Source: Streptomyces sp. Tu6071
GTDB lineage: Bacteria; Actinomycetota; Actinomycetes; Streptomycetales; Streptomycetaceae
Length of the DNA: 64,000 nucleotides
NCBI RefSeq assembly: GCF_000213055.1
Contig: NZ_CM001165.1
Coordinates: 1,054,001-1,118,000, forward strand
Direction: 5' to 3'
Shown here: in pieces, positions 35,569 through 43,813 of the stretch
How positions within the stretch are numbered: position 1 is the first letter of the stretch
Layout of the letters: each line of letters starts with the position of its first letter
Notes under the pieces: generated by a model
Database searches by the model: none
Told to the model about the DNA's origin: nothing
Seen by the model: the letters and a program-made list of their open reading frames with translations, nothing else
Translations under genes and position numbers: made by a program

Positions 35569-36576
35569 ATGATTCCTGAGCCGCCACCGAAGGTCCTCAC
35601 GCGTCTCCGCGACGGGCGGATCCACGCCTACGTCGTGGGCGCCGGTGCCTACGGGAGGCTGGAGCCCGCAGCGGTTTTTCAGCCGCGGGATGGCGAGGAG
35701 GTCGTAGCGTCGGTGGTCCGGCAGGATTTGGAGCGGGTCGTGTACACGACGCTGAACGGAGTCGTCTGCCTTACGCGCGACGGCAACCTCATGTGGGCCT
35801 CGGACTTCGAACCGCACTCTGACGTACGCCATGGCCACCAGCCTGGCTGTGCGCTGTCTCTGGACGGCCGGACGGTGTGGGTCTACCGGCCGGACGCGAT
35901 GGCGGGCCGCGGGGGCGGGGACCAGTGGGTCGTGCACGACGCCGACAGCGGTGTGGTTGTCGCCCGCTGTGAGCTGGAGACGGTCGGGCACGGCGCCTTC
36001 CACCACGTGCATCCCGTGGACGGCAGCATCTACCTCGACATCGGTGAGGGCCAGGACGGCTCTGTCATTCTCCGGGGTACGAGCGGGGCGGACAGCGGGC
36101 CGGAGTTCGTGACGTATCCGTGGCAGGACCGCTGCCTGATCGACCTGGCGCCGTCCGGACGCCAGTTCATGACCGTGGACCACGGTCAGGCGGACGTCGC
36201 CTTCCACGGCCATCCCGATGGGGACGTACTCTTCACCCTCTCCGTCGAGGCCTTCGGTTACGACCCGGAGGAGTCCTTCGTGGAATGGAGCGGCGGCTAC
36301 CTGAGCGAGGACACGGCCATCGTCACCCTGGGCGGTGAGAGTCAGGACGAGGAGGAGTGGTTCCGTCACCACCTGGTCGACGTACGCACGGGCACCCTCA
36401 GCAGCGAGTTCACCGTTGAGGCGAGCAACCCGTACGAGCTGGTGCCCCTGGGCGATGGTTCCTGGCTCACCGGCGGCTCCGGCGGCGCCCCTGTCCGTTG
36501 GTCCAGCGCTCAGCAGCCGTCGGCACCGCCTCACCCGGCCGCACCGACCTCTCCATGCGAGGGGCAGCAACCGTGA
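35569..36576 (+). CDS. Uncharacterised beta-propeller-like protein
   Basis: Protein of 335 aa rich in beta-strand pattern with recurring Asp-Gly turns (LTRDGNLMWASD, LSLDGRTVWVYRPD, HPDGDVLFTLSVE, LGDGSWLTGGSGG). This suggests a six- or seven-bladed propeller or WD-like fold. No signal peptide, so probably cytosolic. Start ATG 35569 has only a weak ribosome site. The stop overlaps the next GTG as GTGA, so the pair is coupled. Function unknown. Confidence 0.68.
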   Translation: MIPEPPPKVLTRLRDGRIHAYVVGAGAYGRLEPAAVFQPRDGEEVVASVVRQDLERVVYTTLNGVVCLTRDGNLMWASDFEPHSDVRHGHQPGCALSLDGRTVWVYRPDAMAGRGGGDQWVVHDADSGVVVARCELETVGHGAFHHVHPVDGSIYLDIGEGQDGSVILRGTSGADSGPEFVTYPWQDRCLIDLAPSGRQFMTVDHGQADVAFHGHPDGDVLFTLSVEAFGYDPEESFVEWSGGYLSEDTAIVTLGGESQDEEEWFRHHLVDVRTGTLSSEFTVEASNPYELVPLGDGSWLTGGSGGAPVRWSSAQQPSAPPHPAAPTSPCEGQQP

Positions 36577-37238
36577 CGGCGGACCCCCGAGTGCCGGTGA
36601 TTCCTCAGGCGCCTGAGGGCTTGAGCCGGCGAGCTCGTTACTTCGTTGAGGGACACGGGCTGCGTGTTCCACACCGCGACCTCAAGCTCTTTCGGGAGGC
36701 ATGGCTCAAGCAAGGGATTCCGGATGCCGAGATCGACCGGGCTGTCGCCTTCCAAGAGCGCTGGGGCGGTCTTGCCCTGCCCCCGGCCCCCGAATACGAG
36801 GGCGGCCCGCGCGTTCTGGAAGCCGATGCCCCGGAAGGCTCGGCCGCGAACGGATGGCGGTTCCCGGCTGGTTACTGCCGTGTCTCCATGGCCCACGGGT
36901 TCATGATCGGGCCAGGAGGTGAGTTCGGGATCGACGCTGACCACTGGACGCCGCTGCACGCCAGCACAGAGGGATGGGTGGAAGCCCTGGCACTTGCCAG
37001 CCACGCGGGCTACTGGGCCAAGACCATCACGAAGATCAAAGGCAGCGCTGTTGAGGACCTGAACCTCGACGGATTCGAGCCGGTACCCGAAGTCCAGGGA
37101 CTCGCTGACACCTGGTGGCGGGGCAAGGACTCGCTCATCGCTATCTACCGCGGCGAAGCCTCAGGCTTCAGCGCCCCCCACTGCCTGAGGGCCCATATCT
37201 ACGGCGGGCTCGATGCATGGGGCCTGGCCGGCAACTGA
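36573..37238 (+). CDS. Uncharacterised protein with SUKH/SMI1-like features
   Basis: Protein of 221 aa. The segment VAFQERWGGLALPPAPEYEG followed by MIGPGGEFGIDADHWTPLHA and EGWVEALALA resembles the SMI1/KNR4 (SUKH) immunity fold, in which an acidic W..LP..Y motif precedes a beta-sheet. GTG 36573 overlaps the previous stop (GTGA) and has GAGGGG upstream. Coupling to the propeller protein suggests they act together. I infer an immunity-like role at low confidence. Confidence 0.6.
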   Translation: MTADPRVPVIPQAPEGLSRRARYFVEGHGLRVPHRDLKLFREAWLKQGIPDAEIDRAVAFQERWGGLALPPAPEYEGGPRVLEADAPEGSAANGWRFPAGYCRVSMAHGFMIGPGGEFGIDADHWTPLHASTEGWVEALALASHAGYWAKTITKIKGSAVEDLNLDGFEPVPEVQGLADTWWRGKDSLIAIYRGEASGFSAPHCLRAHIYGGLDAWGLAGN

Positions 37239-37656
37239 TCCCCGAACGCCGAGCCCGCGGTCCCGCCGCTGAGCGTTCGGGTTGCCAGAGGGGCCAAATT
37301 GCAGCGCTAAGTCACAGTTGTGATCAGTTCCGAAGATCGGGCCCTGTCGCCATGCTGCTGGTGATGCTCTGGGTGAGTGAGCGATGTAGCCAGGCCAAGG
37401 ATCCGGTCGGACTCGAGTCGCCTCGATGAGCTTGTCGCGGGATACAGCGGGGATGCCGCATTTCGGGATCAACTCGATCTCGCGGATAGCTGGACCTGTC
37501 GGTGGAGTTCGACGTGGCGGGTGGGCGTCGCGCCTCCACTCTCGCCCCCTGATGGAGCAACTTCCGTCTCGCCCAGGCGCTTTGGTGAGAGAGGCTGCTG
37601 TCGAGGTGTGGCCGCAGCCCTGGGAGCCCCTACGCGACCGCCAGGGCTTTAGACAT
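37239..37656. other. Intergenic stretch with a sequence related to 40320-40378
   Basis: No complete gene in about 420 bp. Positions 37556-37612 are clearly related to 40320-40378 (both end GTGTGGCCGCA) and give similar plus-strand peptides (QLPSRPGALVREAAVEVWPQ). They may be 3' remnants of one gene family. The stretch ends in a strong hairpin. Confidence 0.45.
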
Positions 37657-37693
37657 GAAGCGGCTCCGGCACCATCACTGCCGGGGCCGCTTC
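37657..37693. terminator. Hairpin terminator
   Basis: GAAGCGGCTCCGGCA pairs with TGCCGGGGCCGCTTC around a 7-nt loop with one G-T pair. It lies between plus-strand remnants and the 3' end of the minus-strand sigma-like gene, and could serve both. Confidence 0.65.
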
Positions 37694-37704
37694 GCGAGTG
37701 CCGG

Positions 37705-38196
37705 TCAGGGGGCGGCGATCAGCCACAGAACGAGGACCGCGTCGAACTGCCGGTCGTTCAGCGCGGCGATCGCGGCGTACAGGCCGCGCGGGCTGTCGTG
37801 GAGCTCGAGCTGCTCACGGATCGCGGCGAGGTTGTGCTGCCGTACGGGGCCGTTCCTGACGAAGGACGGGTCGCGGCCCTCGATGTGCAGGCGCCACTTG
37901 ACCTCCGCGTGCAGGAGGAGCAGCGCCTGCTGCTCGGCCTTGCCCTCCGTCGCGATCTGCTCCCAGCTGTCCTGGATCTTCAGGAACGTCTCGTGGACGA
38001 GTTCCTCGGCGGCGGCGCGCGTACCGAGCTGGAGCTCGGCGTAGGCGTGGAAGAACTCCTGCTGGCTCAGGTAGAACGCCTCGAAGTCGTAGTCCTCCAA
38101 GGACGAGGGCTCCTCCAGGGGCGGCGGCACGAGGTCCTCGGTGGCGCAGCGGATCGGGGCGGGCCGACGGCCGGAGCGGGGGGCGGGGGTGCTCAC
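37705..38196 (-). CDS. Sigma-factor-like protein lacking a full region 4
   Basis: Protein of 163 aa. YLSQQEFFHAYAELQLGTRA and AAEELVHETFLKIQDSWEQI match region 2 of ECF sigma factors. The end, YAAIAALNDRQFDAVLVLWL, matches the start of region 4 (normally ALPDRQF..VLR.....) but the protein stops at IAAP before the HTH. Either it is a degenerate sigma factor or a protein that uses only the core-binding part. GTG 38196 has GGAGG upstream. A terminator hairpin follows closely. Confidence 0.65.
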   Translation of the reverse strand: MSTPAPRSGRRPAPIRCATEDLVPPPLEEPSSLEDYDFEAFYLSQQEFFHAYAELQLGTRAAAEELVHETFLKIQDSWEQIATEGKAEQQALLLLHAEVKWRLHIEGRDPSFVRNGPVRQHNLAAIREQLELHDSPRGLYAAIAALNDRQFDAVLVLWLIAAP

Positions 38197-38429
38197 GCGC
38201 ACCTCCGGCGGGGGAACTCCTCGTCGTCGAGGTGAACGGCGCTCCGGGAGCGCCGGGACCGGCTGTGGTCCTGGCCCCACTGAAGCGATTTCACGACCCG
38301 AACACTCATCCGCCCCTGAGAAATAAATTCCCCTCTGTGTCCGACGCTTCACCGTGAGCAAGATCAAAGCGGGCGCAAGAGGGCAGTGAGCAGCAAGAAC
38401 GGCATCACTTACAGGTCTCGACCAATCAC

Positions 38430-38700
38430 CATGGGTGTCCTACGTCACAACCGCGTGCCCCCCCCGTTACCTTTTCGTGGCTCCGCAATGGGGCCTCCGG
38501 CCTTCGGGTCCGGCATGACTTCCCCCCCTTGTTGTTCATGATCCGGGGGGTGGTGTCACCGGACCCGGAGGCATCGACGGACCGCTGATGAGGGGCTTGA
38601 GCACCGGCTTCACCCAGGCCGGAAGAGCTCTCCGTAACGTGGATGTGGCAGCTCGGCGCCGAGGCAAGGCCGGACGAAAGCGTGATGGAGGGGCCTGTAC
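38430..38700 (+). ncRNA. Candidate bridge RNA region of the IS110-family element
   Basis: The 270 bp before the IS110-type transposase have no coding frame but contain several inverted motifs, e.g. GGGGCCTCCGGCC with TTCGGGTCCGG near 38490-38515 and CCGGGGGGTGGTGTCACCGG near 38540-38560. In the IS110 family the recombinase uses a structured non-coding RNA from the element's end to choose target and donor DNA, and for the IS110 group it lies 5' of the gene. The position here fits. Boundaries and fold are not established. Confidence 0.4.
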
Positions 38701-39903
38701 GTGATCGACACCGGCGACATCGACGTCTTCCTCGGCCTGGACGTCGGCAAGGGCGAACACCACGCAACCGCCGTCACCCCGGCTGGAAAGAAGGCGTTCG
38801 ACAAGCGCCTGCCCAACACCGAGCCCAAGCTCCGCGAGCTGTTCGCCAAACTCCAGGCCAAGCACGGAACGGTGCTGGTCGTGGTCGATCAGCCGGCCTC
38901 GATCGGCGCCCTGCCGCTGGCCGTCGCGCGGGACATGGGCTGCCCGGTCGCCTACTTGCCGGGGCTGACGATGCGGCGGATCGCCGACCTCTACCCGGGC
39001 GAGGCCAAGACCGACGCGAGAGACGCGTTCATCATCGCGGACGCGGCCCGCGCGATGCCGCACACGCTGCGGGCGATCGACGGCGAGGACGAGACGATCG
39101 CCGAGCTGGAGATGATCGTCGGGTTCGACGACGACCTGGCTGGCGAGGCCACCCGCGTCGCCAACCGGCTCCACGGCCTGCTCACCCAGATCCACCCGTC
39201 CCTGGAGCGGGTGTTGGGGCCGCGGTTGCAGCACCCGGCCGTCCTGGCACTGCTGGAACGGTTCGGGTCTCCGGCCCAGATACGCAAGGCGGGGAGGCGG
39301 CGGCTGGTCACGCTGCTGCGGCCGAAGGCGCCGAGGATGGCCGAGCGGCTGGTCGAGGAGATCTTCGCCGCACTGGACGAGCAGACCGTGACCGTTCCGG
39401 GGACCGAGGCGGCCGCGCTGATCGTCCCGAGCCTGGCTGGGTCACTCACCGCCGTGCTTGACCAGCGGAAACTGTTGGCCGGGCGGATCGAGGAACTGCT
39501 GGAGGACCACCCTCTTTCGAAGGTCCTGACGTCCATGCCGGGCGTCGGCGTCAGGACCGGAGCCAGGATCCTGATCGAGGTCGGCGACGGCAGCACCTTC
39601 CCGACCGCCGGCCACCTCGCCGCTTACGCCGGACTCGCCCCGGCAACCCGGAGCTCAGGCTCCTCGATCCGAGGCGAACAGCCGTCGCGGCGAGGAAACA
39701 AGCAGCTCAAACGGGCCTTCTTCCTATCCGCGTTCGCCGCTCTGGGTGACCCGGCATCGCGGGCCTACTACGACAAGAAGATCGCCCAGGGGAAGCACCA
39801 CACCCAGGCCCTCCTCTGTCTCGCCCGGCGCAGGGCCGACGTCCTGTTCGCGATGCTCCGCGACGGCACCTTCTACGAACCGCAGCCGGTCAGGTCAGGC
39901 TGA
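38701..39903 (+). CDS. IS110-family transposase (RuvC-like recombinase)
   Basis: Intact protein of 400 aa. The N-terminal RuvC-like domain begins DVFLGLDVGKGEHHATAV and continues with VVVDQPASIGALPLAVARD and GEAKTDARDAFIIADAAR, giving the DEDD-type acidic residues. The C-terminal Transposase_20 domain contains LTSMPGVGVRTGARILIEVG and the Ser-rich RSSGSSIRGEQPSRRGNKQL with the candidate catalytic serine. GTG 38701 has GGAGGGG upstream. Its last codons overlap the end of a minus-strand gene by 9 bp. Confidence 0.88.
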   Translation: MIDTGDIDVFLGLDVGKGEHHATAVTPAGKKAFDKRLPNTEPKLRELFAKLQAKHGTVLVVVDQPASIGALPLAVARDMGCPVAYLPGLTMRRIADLYPGEAKTDARDAFIIADAARAMPHTLRAIDGEDETIAELEMIVGFDDDLAGEATRVANRLHGLLTQIHPSLERVLGPRLQHPAVLALLERFGSPAQIRKAGRRRLVTLLRPKAPRMAERLVEEIFAALDEQTVTVPGTEAAALIVPSLAGSLTAVLDQRKLLAGRIEELLEDHPLSKVLTSMPGVGVRTGARILIEVGDGSTFPTAGHLAAYAGLAPATRSSGSSIRGEQPSRRGNKQLKRAFFLSAFAALGDPASRAYYDKKIAQGKHHTQALLCLARRRADVLFAMLRDGTFYEPQPVRSG

Positions 39904-40218
39904 GTCGCCGAGAGCCTGCCTTGCTTCAGTCCACAGCCGCTCGAACTCCTCCGCAGAGATCACGGCCGCCTGCGGCTGGTCCTGCCAGCCGTCCATGGGG
40001 CCGTCGGCGAGAACGCCGTACTGCCGTTCATAGCGGCCCATCGACGCAAGATCGGCATGGTCGCGCAAGTGCACGACCTCCGCCAAGGAAGCCGCCGTCA
40101 CCGCCCGCGCGTCCTGCCCCCGGACCTCAACCTGACGCACCGCCCAGCCCCCGTCATCGACCTCAAAATACAGCCACAGATCTTCGTCCTCGTAGTAGGT
40201 GCGGAACCAGGTCGTCAT
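39895..40218 (-). CDS. Uncharacterised 107-aa protein
   Basis: Starts MTTWFRTYYEDEDLWLYFEV after AGGA and ends EEFERLWTEARQALGDSA. The N-terminal half is beta-rich (DDGGWAVRQVEVRGQDARAV) and the C-terminal half helical. Similar small proteins are common in Streptomyces without known function. Its 3' end overlaps the IS110 transposase by 9 bp, so the element's right end probably abuts or touches this gene. Confidence 0.65.
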   Translation of the reverse strand: MTTWFRTYYEDEDLWLYFEVDDGGWAVRQVEVRGQDARAVTAASLAEVVHLRDHADLASMGRYERQYGVLADGPMDGWQDQPQAAVISAEEFERLWTEARQALGDSA

Positions 40219-40838
40219 GCCGCCATCCTGGCCCACCACCTTGACCAAACACATAGGGGCACCCCCCCCGCGTGCGCCCCCGCCCCTGCTGCACCTCCAA
40301 CCCGCGCCCCCCGGGTCGACCAACTTCCGCCGTGCACCGGCTCTTTGACGAGAGAGCATGCTGTACAAGTGTGGCCGCATCCCCGCGGCGCGGCTGCGGG
40401 CGTGAAGCGACCCCCGCGCCGTCGCTGCCGGGGGGCGGGGCACCAACCAGAGGCCGGCCCCCGGGGGGGGCTCGGCCGGGCGGCGGTGCGGGCGCCGCTT
40501 CGGGCCGAAGCCGCCCCCCGCTCCGTACGCGAGCAAGTCCCGGTTGCCGGGACTGGGGCACTCCCTGCGTATCGGCCTCGCCTCGGAAGGGCCGTGCCTT
40601 GGTCTGCGATGGCATCGCAGACCAAGGCGGCTGGGCCCGCCACTTCCGCAGCACGTTCGGCCACATGAGCTGCAAGGACGGCTGGAGCGACAATGCCGCC
40701 ACCGAACGCTCGTGGCGGCTTCATCTCGTTTGCCCGTACGACTGCAACCGCTTGGGATTAGCGCGGTACCGTTCTATCCGTTTTTTCGGAAACAGAACGA
40801 GATCGCAATAGTCCTGGTGATGCGGCGCTAAGAACGCT
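40219..40838. other. Intergenic stretch with possible gene remnants
   Basis: No intact gene in 620 bp. Positions 40320-40378 repeat a sequence from 37556-37612. Around 40660-40730 the plus strand gives FGHMSCKDGWSDNAATERSW, which faintly recalls the SMS.KG...DNA..E segment of IS3-type transposases. Both are weak. Confidence 0.4.
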
Positions 40839-40872
40839 TTTGGCCCCCCGCGCGACAACACAGGGGGCCAAA
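40839..40872. terminator. Hairpin terminator downstream of the small membrane protein
   Basis: TTTGGCCCCC (40839-40848) and GGGGGCCAAA (40863-40872) pair perfectly around a 14-nt loop. On the minus strand it follows the 36-aa gene by about 45 bp. Confidence 0.65.
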
Positions 40873-40914
40873 GTGCGATTAGTCAGATCTCCCAATTTAC
40901 CTCTCTCGACTGCG

Positions 40915-41025
40915 TCATCGCCTTGAGCGGGATCGGCCCCTCACCCATATCCCGATCCCGGCGGCGAGAACTAGCAGGACGATGATTGTCCAGATGAACG
41001 GTGCCACGCCAGCTTGCGAAAACAT
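40915..41025 (-). CDS. Very small membrane protein (36 aa)
   Basis: ATG 41025 follows GAAGGAG at ideal spacing. The product is one hydrophobic helix (FIWTIIVLLVLAAGIGIWV) with a basic tail RGRSRSRR, so the C terminus should face the cytoplasm. It lies 68 bp after the secreted-protein gene on the same strand and before a terminator, suggesting one operon. The strong ribosome site argues that it is real despite its size. Confidence 0.65.
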   Translation of the reverse strand: MFSQAGVAPFIWTIIVLLVLAAGIGIWVRGRSRSRR

Positions 41026-41093
41026 CGCTTTCTCCTTCTCCGGGACGGTTAACTGCGAGACTCGGGTCACGAGCCGACTGCCGGTGGAAATCT

Positions 41094-41825
41094 CTACTTG
41101 AAAACCTTGAGGTAGCCACCGACGTAACCTCGGTAGTCTCCCCAGACTCGCTGGCGGCCATCCCAGGTGCTTCCCCCGCAATCGGCCGTCCAGATCGTCT
41201 CCGTCTGGGCGTTGTCAGCGGGCGCAGCGGAGATCCACTCGTCCACTACCCCGTGGCCGAGCGAGCACCCAGGGATGTACTCATACGACTCTGCAGTGCC
41301 GGGCAGGACCTTGGTGGTGTCCTTGCCCTTCGTCTGGTAGTTCGTCTTGACCTTGGTCGCGGAGATCTTGATCCCCAGGAGCTTGTCAGTGTGCGTGTGG
41401 CTGGCCCACCGCGTGACCGTCGTCGCATCCGCGAGCCGCGGGCCCCCAGGTTCGCTGAAGCCCGTCTCGCTCGTCACCTCGACCACGAGGTCTCCATCTG
41501 CCAGCGTGGCCACGGACGGCGCTTCAGGACCAGGGATCTGCTCCGACAACTCGAACATCTCCTTGAAGATCTCCGGGTCGTTGAGCACCTGGACAAAGCG
41601 CTCCTTGTCCCCGTTGGGGAGCGCGTTGAACTGACCCAGAACTTCTGCAGCCTGAGCATCCCCCTGGCCGGAGAGCTCGGTCATCTCCGTCTGGAAATTG
41701 GAGATCTGCGCACCCACGGCACTGTCTGTCGCGGCCTGTGCAGGTACGGACAGGAAAACCACCCCGAGCCCTGCCAGTGCAGCAGCGGTAGAGGTAAAAA
41801 CGCCAAATCTAGACGCAGTACTCAT
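41094..41825 (-). CDS. Secreted protein of unknown function
   Basis: Protein of 243 aa with a signal peptide cut after the VPAQA motif (residue 31). The mature N-terminal part is acidic and helical (ISNFQTEMTELSGQGDAQAA). The C-terminal part is beta-rich with Tyr/Trp/Gly and paired cysteines in IPGCSLGHGVVDEW and TADCGGSTWDGRQ, probably a disulfide. AGGGGGG stands before ATG 41825. AT content is higher than in neighbours, suggesting transfer. I do not recognise the family. Confidence 0.72.
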   Translation of the reverse strand: MSTASRFGVFTSTAAALAGLGVVFLSVPAQAATDSAVGAQISNFQTEMTELSGQGDAQAAEVLGQFNALPNGDKERFVQVLNDPEIFKEMFELSEQIPGPEAPSVATLADGDLVVEVTSETGFSEPGGPRLADATTVTRWASHTHTDKLLGIKISATKVKTNYQTKGKDTTKVLPGTAESYEYIPGCSLGHGVVDEWISAAPADNAQTETIWTADCGGSTWDGRQRVWGDYRGYVGGYLKVFK

Positions 41826-42280
41826 GCGTCATTTCCCCCCTGTTTGGTTAGAGCGATCAGGCGGCACCCACGAAAGATTCGCGAATTTAACCGCCTTCTC
41901 CCCCCCCGTTTTTCTGTGCGATCCCTGTGGGGCTCGCCTTCACAGATCGTGGCAGTGGAGTTTCATTGGGTCAACAGCGCCTGAGATTAGTTGAGGGTCC
42001 CTTGAGCTTCCCAGGGCGAGAGATAATGACTGTATGGTGCATGAAAAAACGAGCGTCGGCTGCTTGGCTTGCAGGAACGTTGCCTGATGCCTAGATCATC
42101 AGACCCCGCACAGTCCTACACCCAGCTGGCTGAGCGGAACTGCGCCACGGCGCGCCGGGGAAACACGCTCGCCGCCGACCACCCTTTCCGAAGTGCCACC
42201 TGCCCTTGAACGGAAAAGCATCCATCTCGGCTGGGGGTAGATGCCGCGCGTGGCGGCGTGGGTGGGGTGAGGGTGGGGGG
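41826..42280. other. Divergent intergenic stretch, no gene seen
   Basis: About 455 bp, less GC-rich than average, between the secreted-protein gene (minus) and the DNA ligase gene (plus). Promoters of both must be here; none can be assigned with confidence. Confidence 0.5.
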
Positions 42281-43141
42281 ATGGAGTATCCGGTGCGGGT
42301 GGCGCTCGCGCGCGCGGCCGCCGCACTCCCGGCCGGCGACGGGTGGTGGTTCGAGCCGAAGTACGACGGCGACCGGTGCGTCCTGTGGCGGCTGGACACC
42401 GTCCGTCTCCAGTCCCGCACGGGCAGGGACATCACCGCCGCCTGGCCCGACCTCACCACCCCCGCCATGGACCTGCCGCGCGGAACCGTCCTCGATGGCG
42501 AGCTCGTCGTCTACCGCGACGGCGTGCTCGACTTCGGCGCCGTACGGGCCCGGGCCTCCAGCCGCGGGCGGCGCCTGCAGGACCTCGTCGCCCGCCACCC
42601 CGCCCACTACGCCGCCTTCGACATCCTCATGCACCAGGGCCAGGACGTGCGCGGCCTGCCGTACGAGGCGCGGCGCGCCCTGCTCTTGGTCGTCCTCGAG
42701 CCGCTCGGGCCCCCGCTCCAGGCCACCCCCGCCACCGACGACCGCGACGTCGCCGACACGTGGATGACGAGCCTGCGCCCCCAGGGCATCGAGGGGATCG
42801 TCGCCAAGCGCGGCACAGGCCAGTACCGGACGGGCCGCCGGGAGTGGGTGAAGGTGCGTCATGCCGACACCGTCGACGGTGTCGTCACCGGCTACCAGGG
42901 CCGGCCCTCGCGGCCCTCGCACCTCTTCGTCCTCCTGGCCGACGGGCGGACCGTACGCTCGCAGCACCTCCCCGCCGCGCTCGCCGCCGAACTCGGCCAC
43001 CACCTGCCCGGGCACGACACCGGCACCACCCACGACCCCGACACCGGCCCCCTCCACCTCACCGACGCCGCACTCGTGGTGGAGGTCCTCGCGGGCTCCA
43101 CCCGGCACGCCACCGCCACCGTCACCCGCCTGCGCACCTGA
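42281..43141 (+). CDS. Small ATP-dependent DNA ligase (LigC/LigD-ligase type)
   Basis: Protein of 286 aa. The adenylated Lys is in FEPKYDGDR (Lys27); DGELVVY, FDILMH, EGIVAKRG and EWVKVRH follow as the further nucleotidyltransferase motifs, and the C-terminal third forms the OB fold (GVVTGYQGRPSRPSHLFVLL). It lacks any Ku-associated polymerase or nuclease domain. Such short ligases take part in repair or are carried on mobile DNA. ATG 42281 follows GGTGGGG. The gene stands alone in accessory DNA. Confidence 0.88.
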   Translation: MEYPVRVALARAAAALPAGDGWWFEPKYDGDRCVLWRLDTVRLQSRTGRDITAAWPDLTTPAMDLPRGTVLDGELVVYRDGVLDFGAVRARASSRGRRLQDLVARHPAHYAAFDILMHQGQDVRGLPYEARRALLLVVLEPLGPPLQATPATDDRDVADTWMTSLRPQGIEGIVAKRGTGQYRTGRREWVKVRHADTVDGVVTGYQGRPSRPSHLFVLLADGRTVRSQHLPAALAAELGHHLPGHDTGTTHDPDTGPLHLTDAALVVEVLAGSTRHATATVTRLRT

Positions 43142-43282
43142 CCCCACAACCCAAGCCGCGCCGCTCCCAAAGAGGCGGGCGAATACCCGCGGGACGCGAG
43201 GAGCGGGGTGACCGGCTACTGCACCGGTGCACCCTCCGAGCGCCCTCACCCCCACCGGCCTCCGGGCCGGATCGTCGCTTTC

Positions 43283-43660
43283 ATGGGCGAGGACGACGAC
43301 AGCGACGAGGTGGAGCCGGGCGGGCCCGACGACTTGGACTACCTGGCGGGCGAGCGCACCAGCCACCCCACCGCGGCAGAGCGGCGCGAGGAGGCGGAGG
43401 GGCTGACCCGGCCGCTCGGTGACCCGGACGAGGCCGCACACCGCTCCGCACGCAGACCCACCACCGCACCGGTCGCGGGGAGAAAGGTCCGCGTCCCCGT
43501 CCAGCCCCGCCCGCAGGACCGCGAGCCGTTGCCCCGCCCCACCCAGCCCGCGCCCCAGGCCTCCCCCACGCCCGCATCGGACGCGGGGGAGGAGGGCGGC
43601 GTCCGGACGTCACCGCGCCCGCACGGTGCGCAGGGGCCACCGCCGCAGGCCAGGGGGTGA
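43283..43660 (+). CDS. Hypothetical acidic/Pro-rich protein
   Basis: Frame of 125 aa beginning MGEDDDSDEVEPGGPDDLDY, with a second part rich in Pro and Arg. Codon third positions are strongly GC, as in real genes here. It follows the ligase gene by 140 bp on the same strand. No domain is recognised and the ribosome site is weak, so it may be a disordered accessory protein or chance. Confidence 0.4.
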   Translation: MGEDDDSDEVEPGGPDDLDYLAGERTSHPTAAERREEAEGLTRPLGDPDEAAHRSARRPTTAPVAGRKVRVPVQPRPQDREPLPRPTQPAPQASPTPASDAGEEGGVRTSPRPHGAQGPPPQARG

Positions 43661-43813
43661 GCGCCCCCTGCCCACCCCCTGGCCCTGCGCCACGCCGCAT
43701 GAAAAGCTGCCAGCTACATCTACTCTCTGGCCGCAGCGAAGCAAGGCGCGCATGAAGCCACCCGGCGGCAGCGGCGCCGCTCGCGCACCCTCACCCGCAC
43801 CGCCCGCCTGGCG

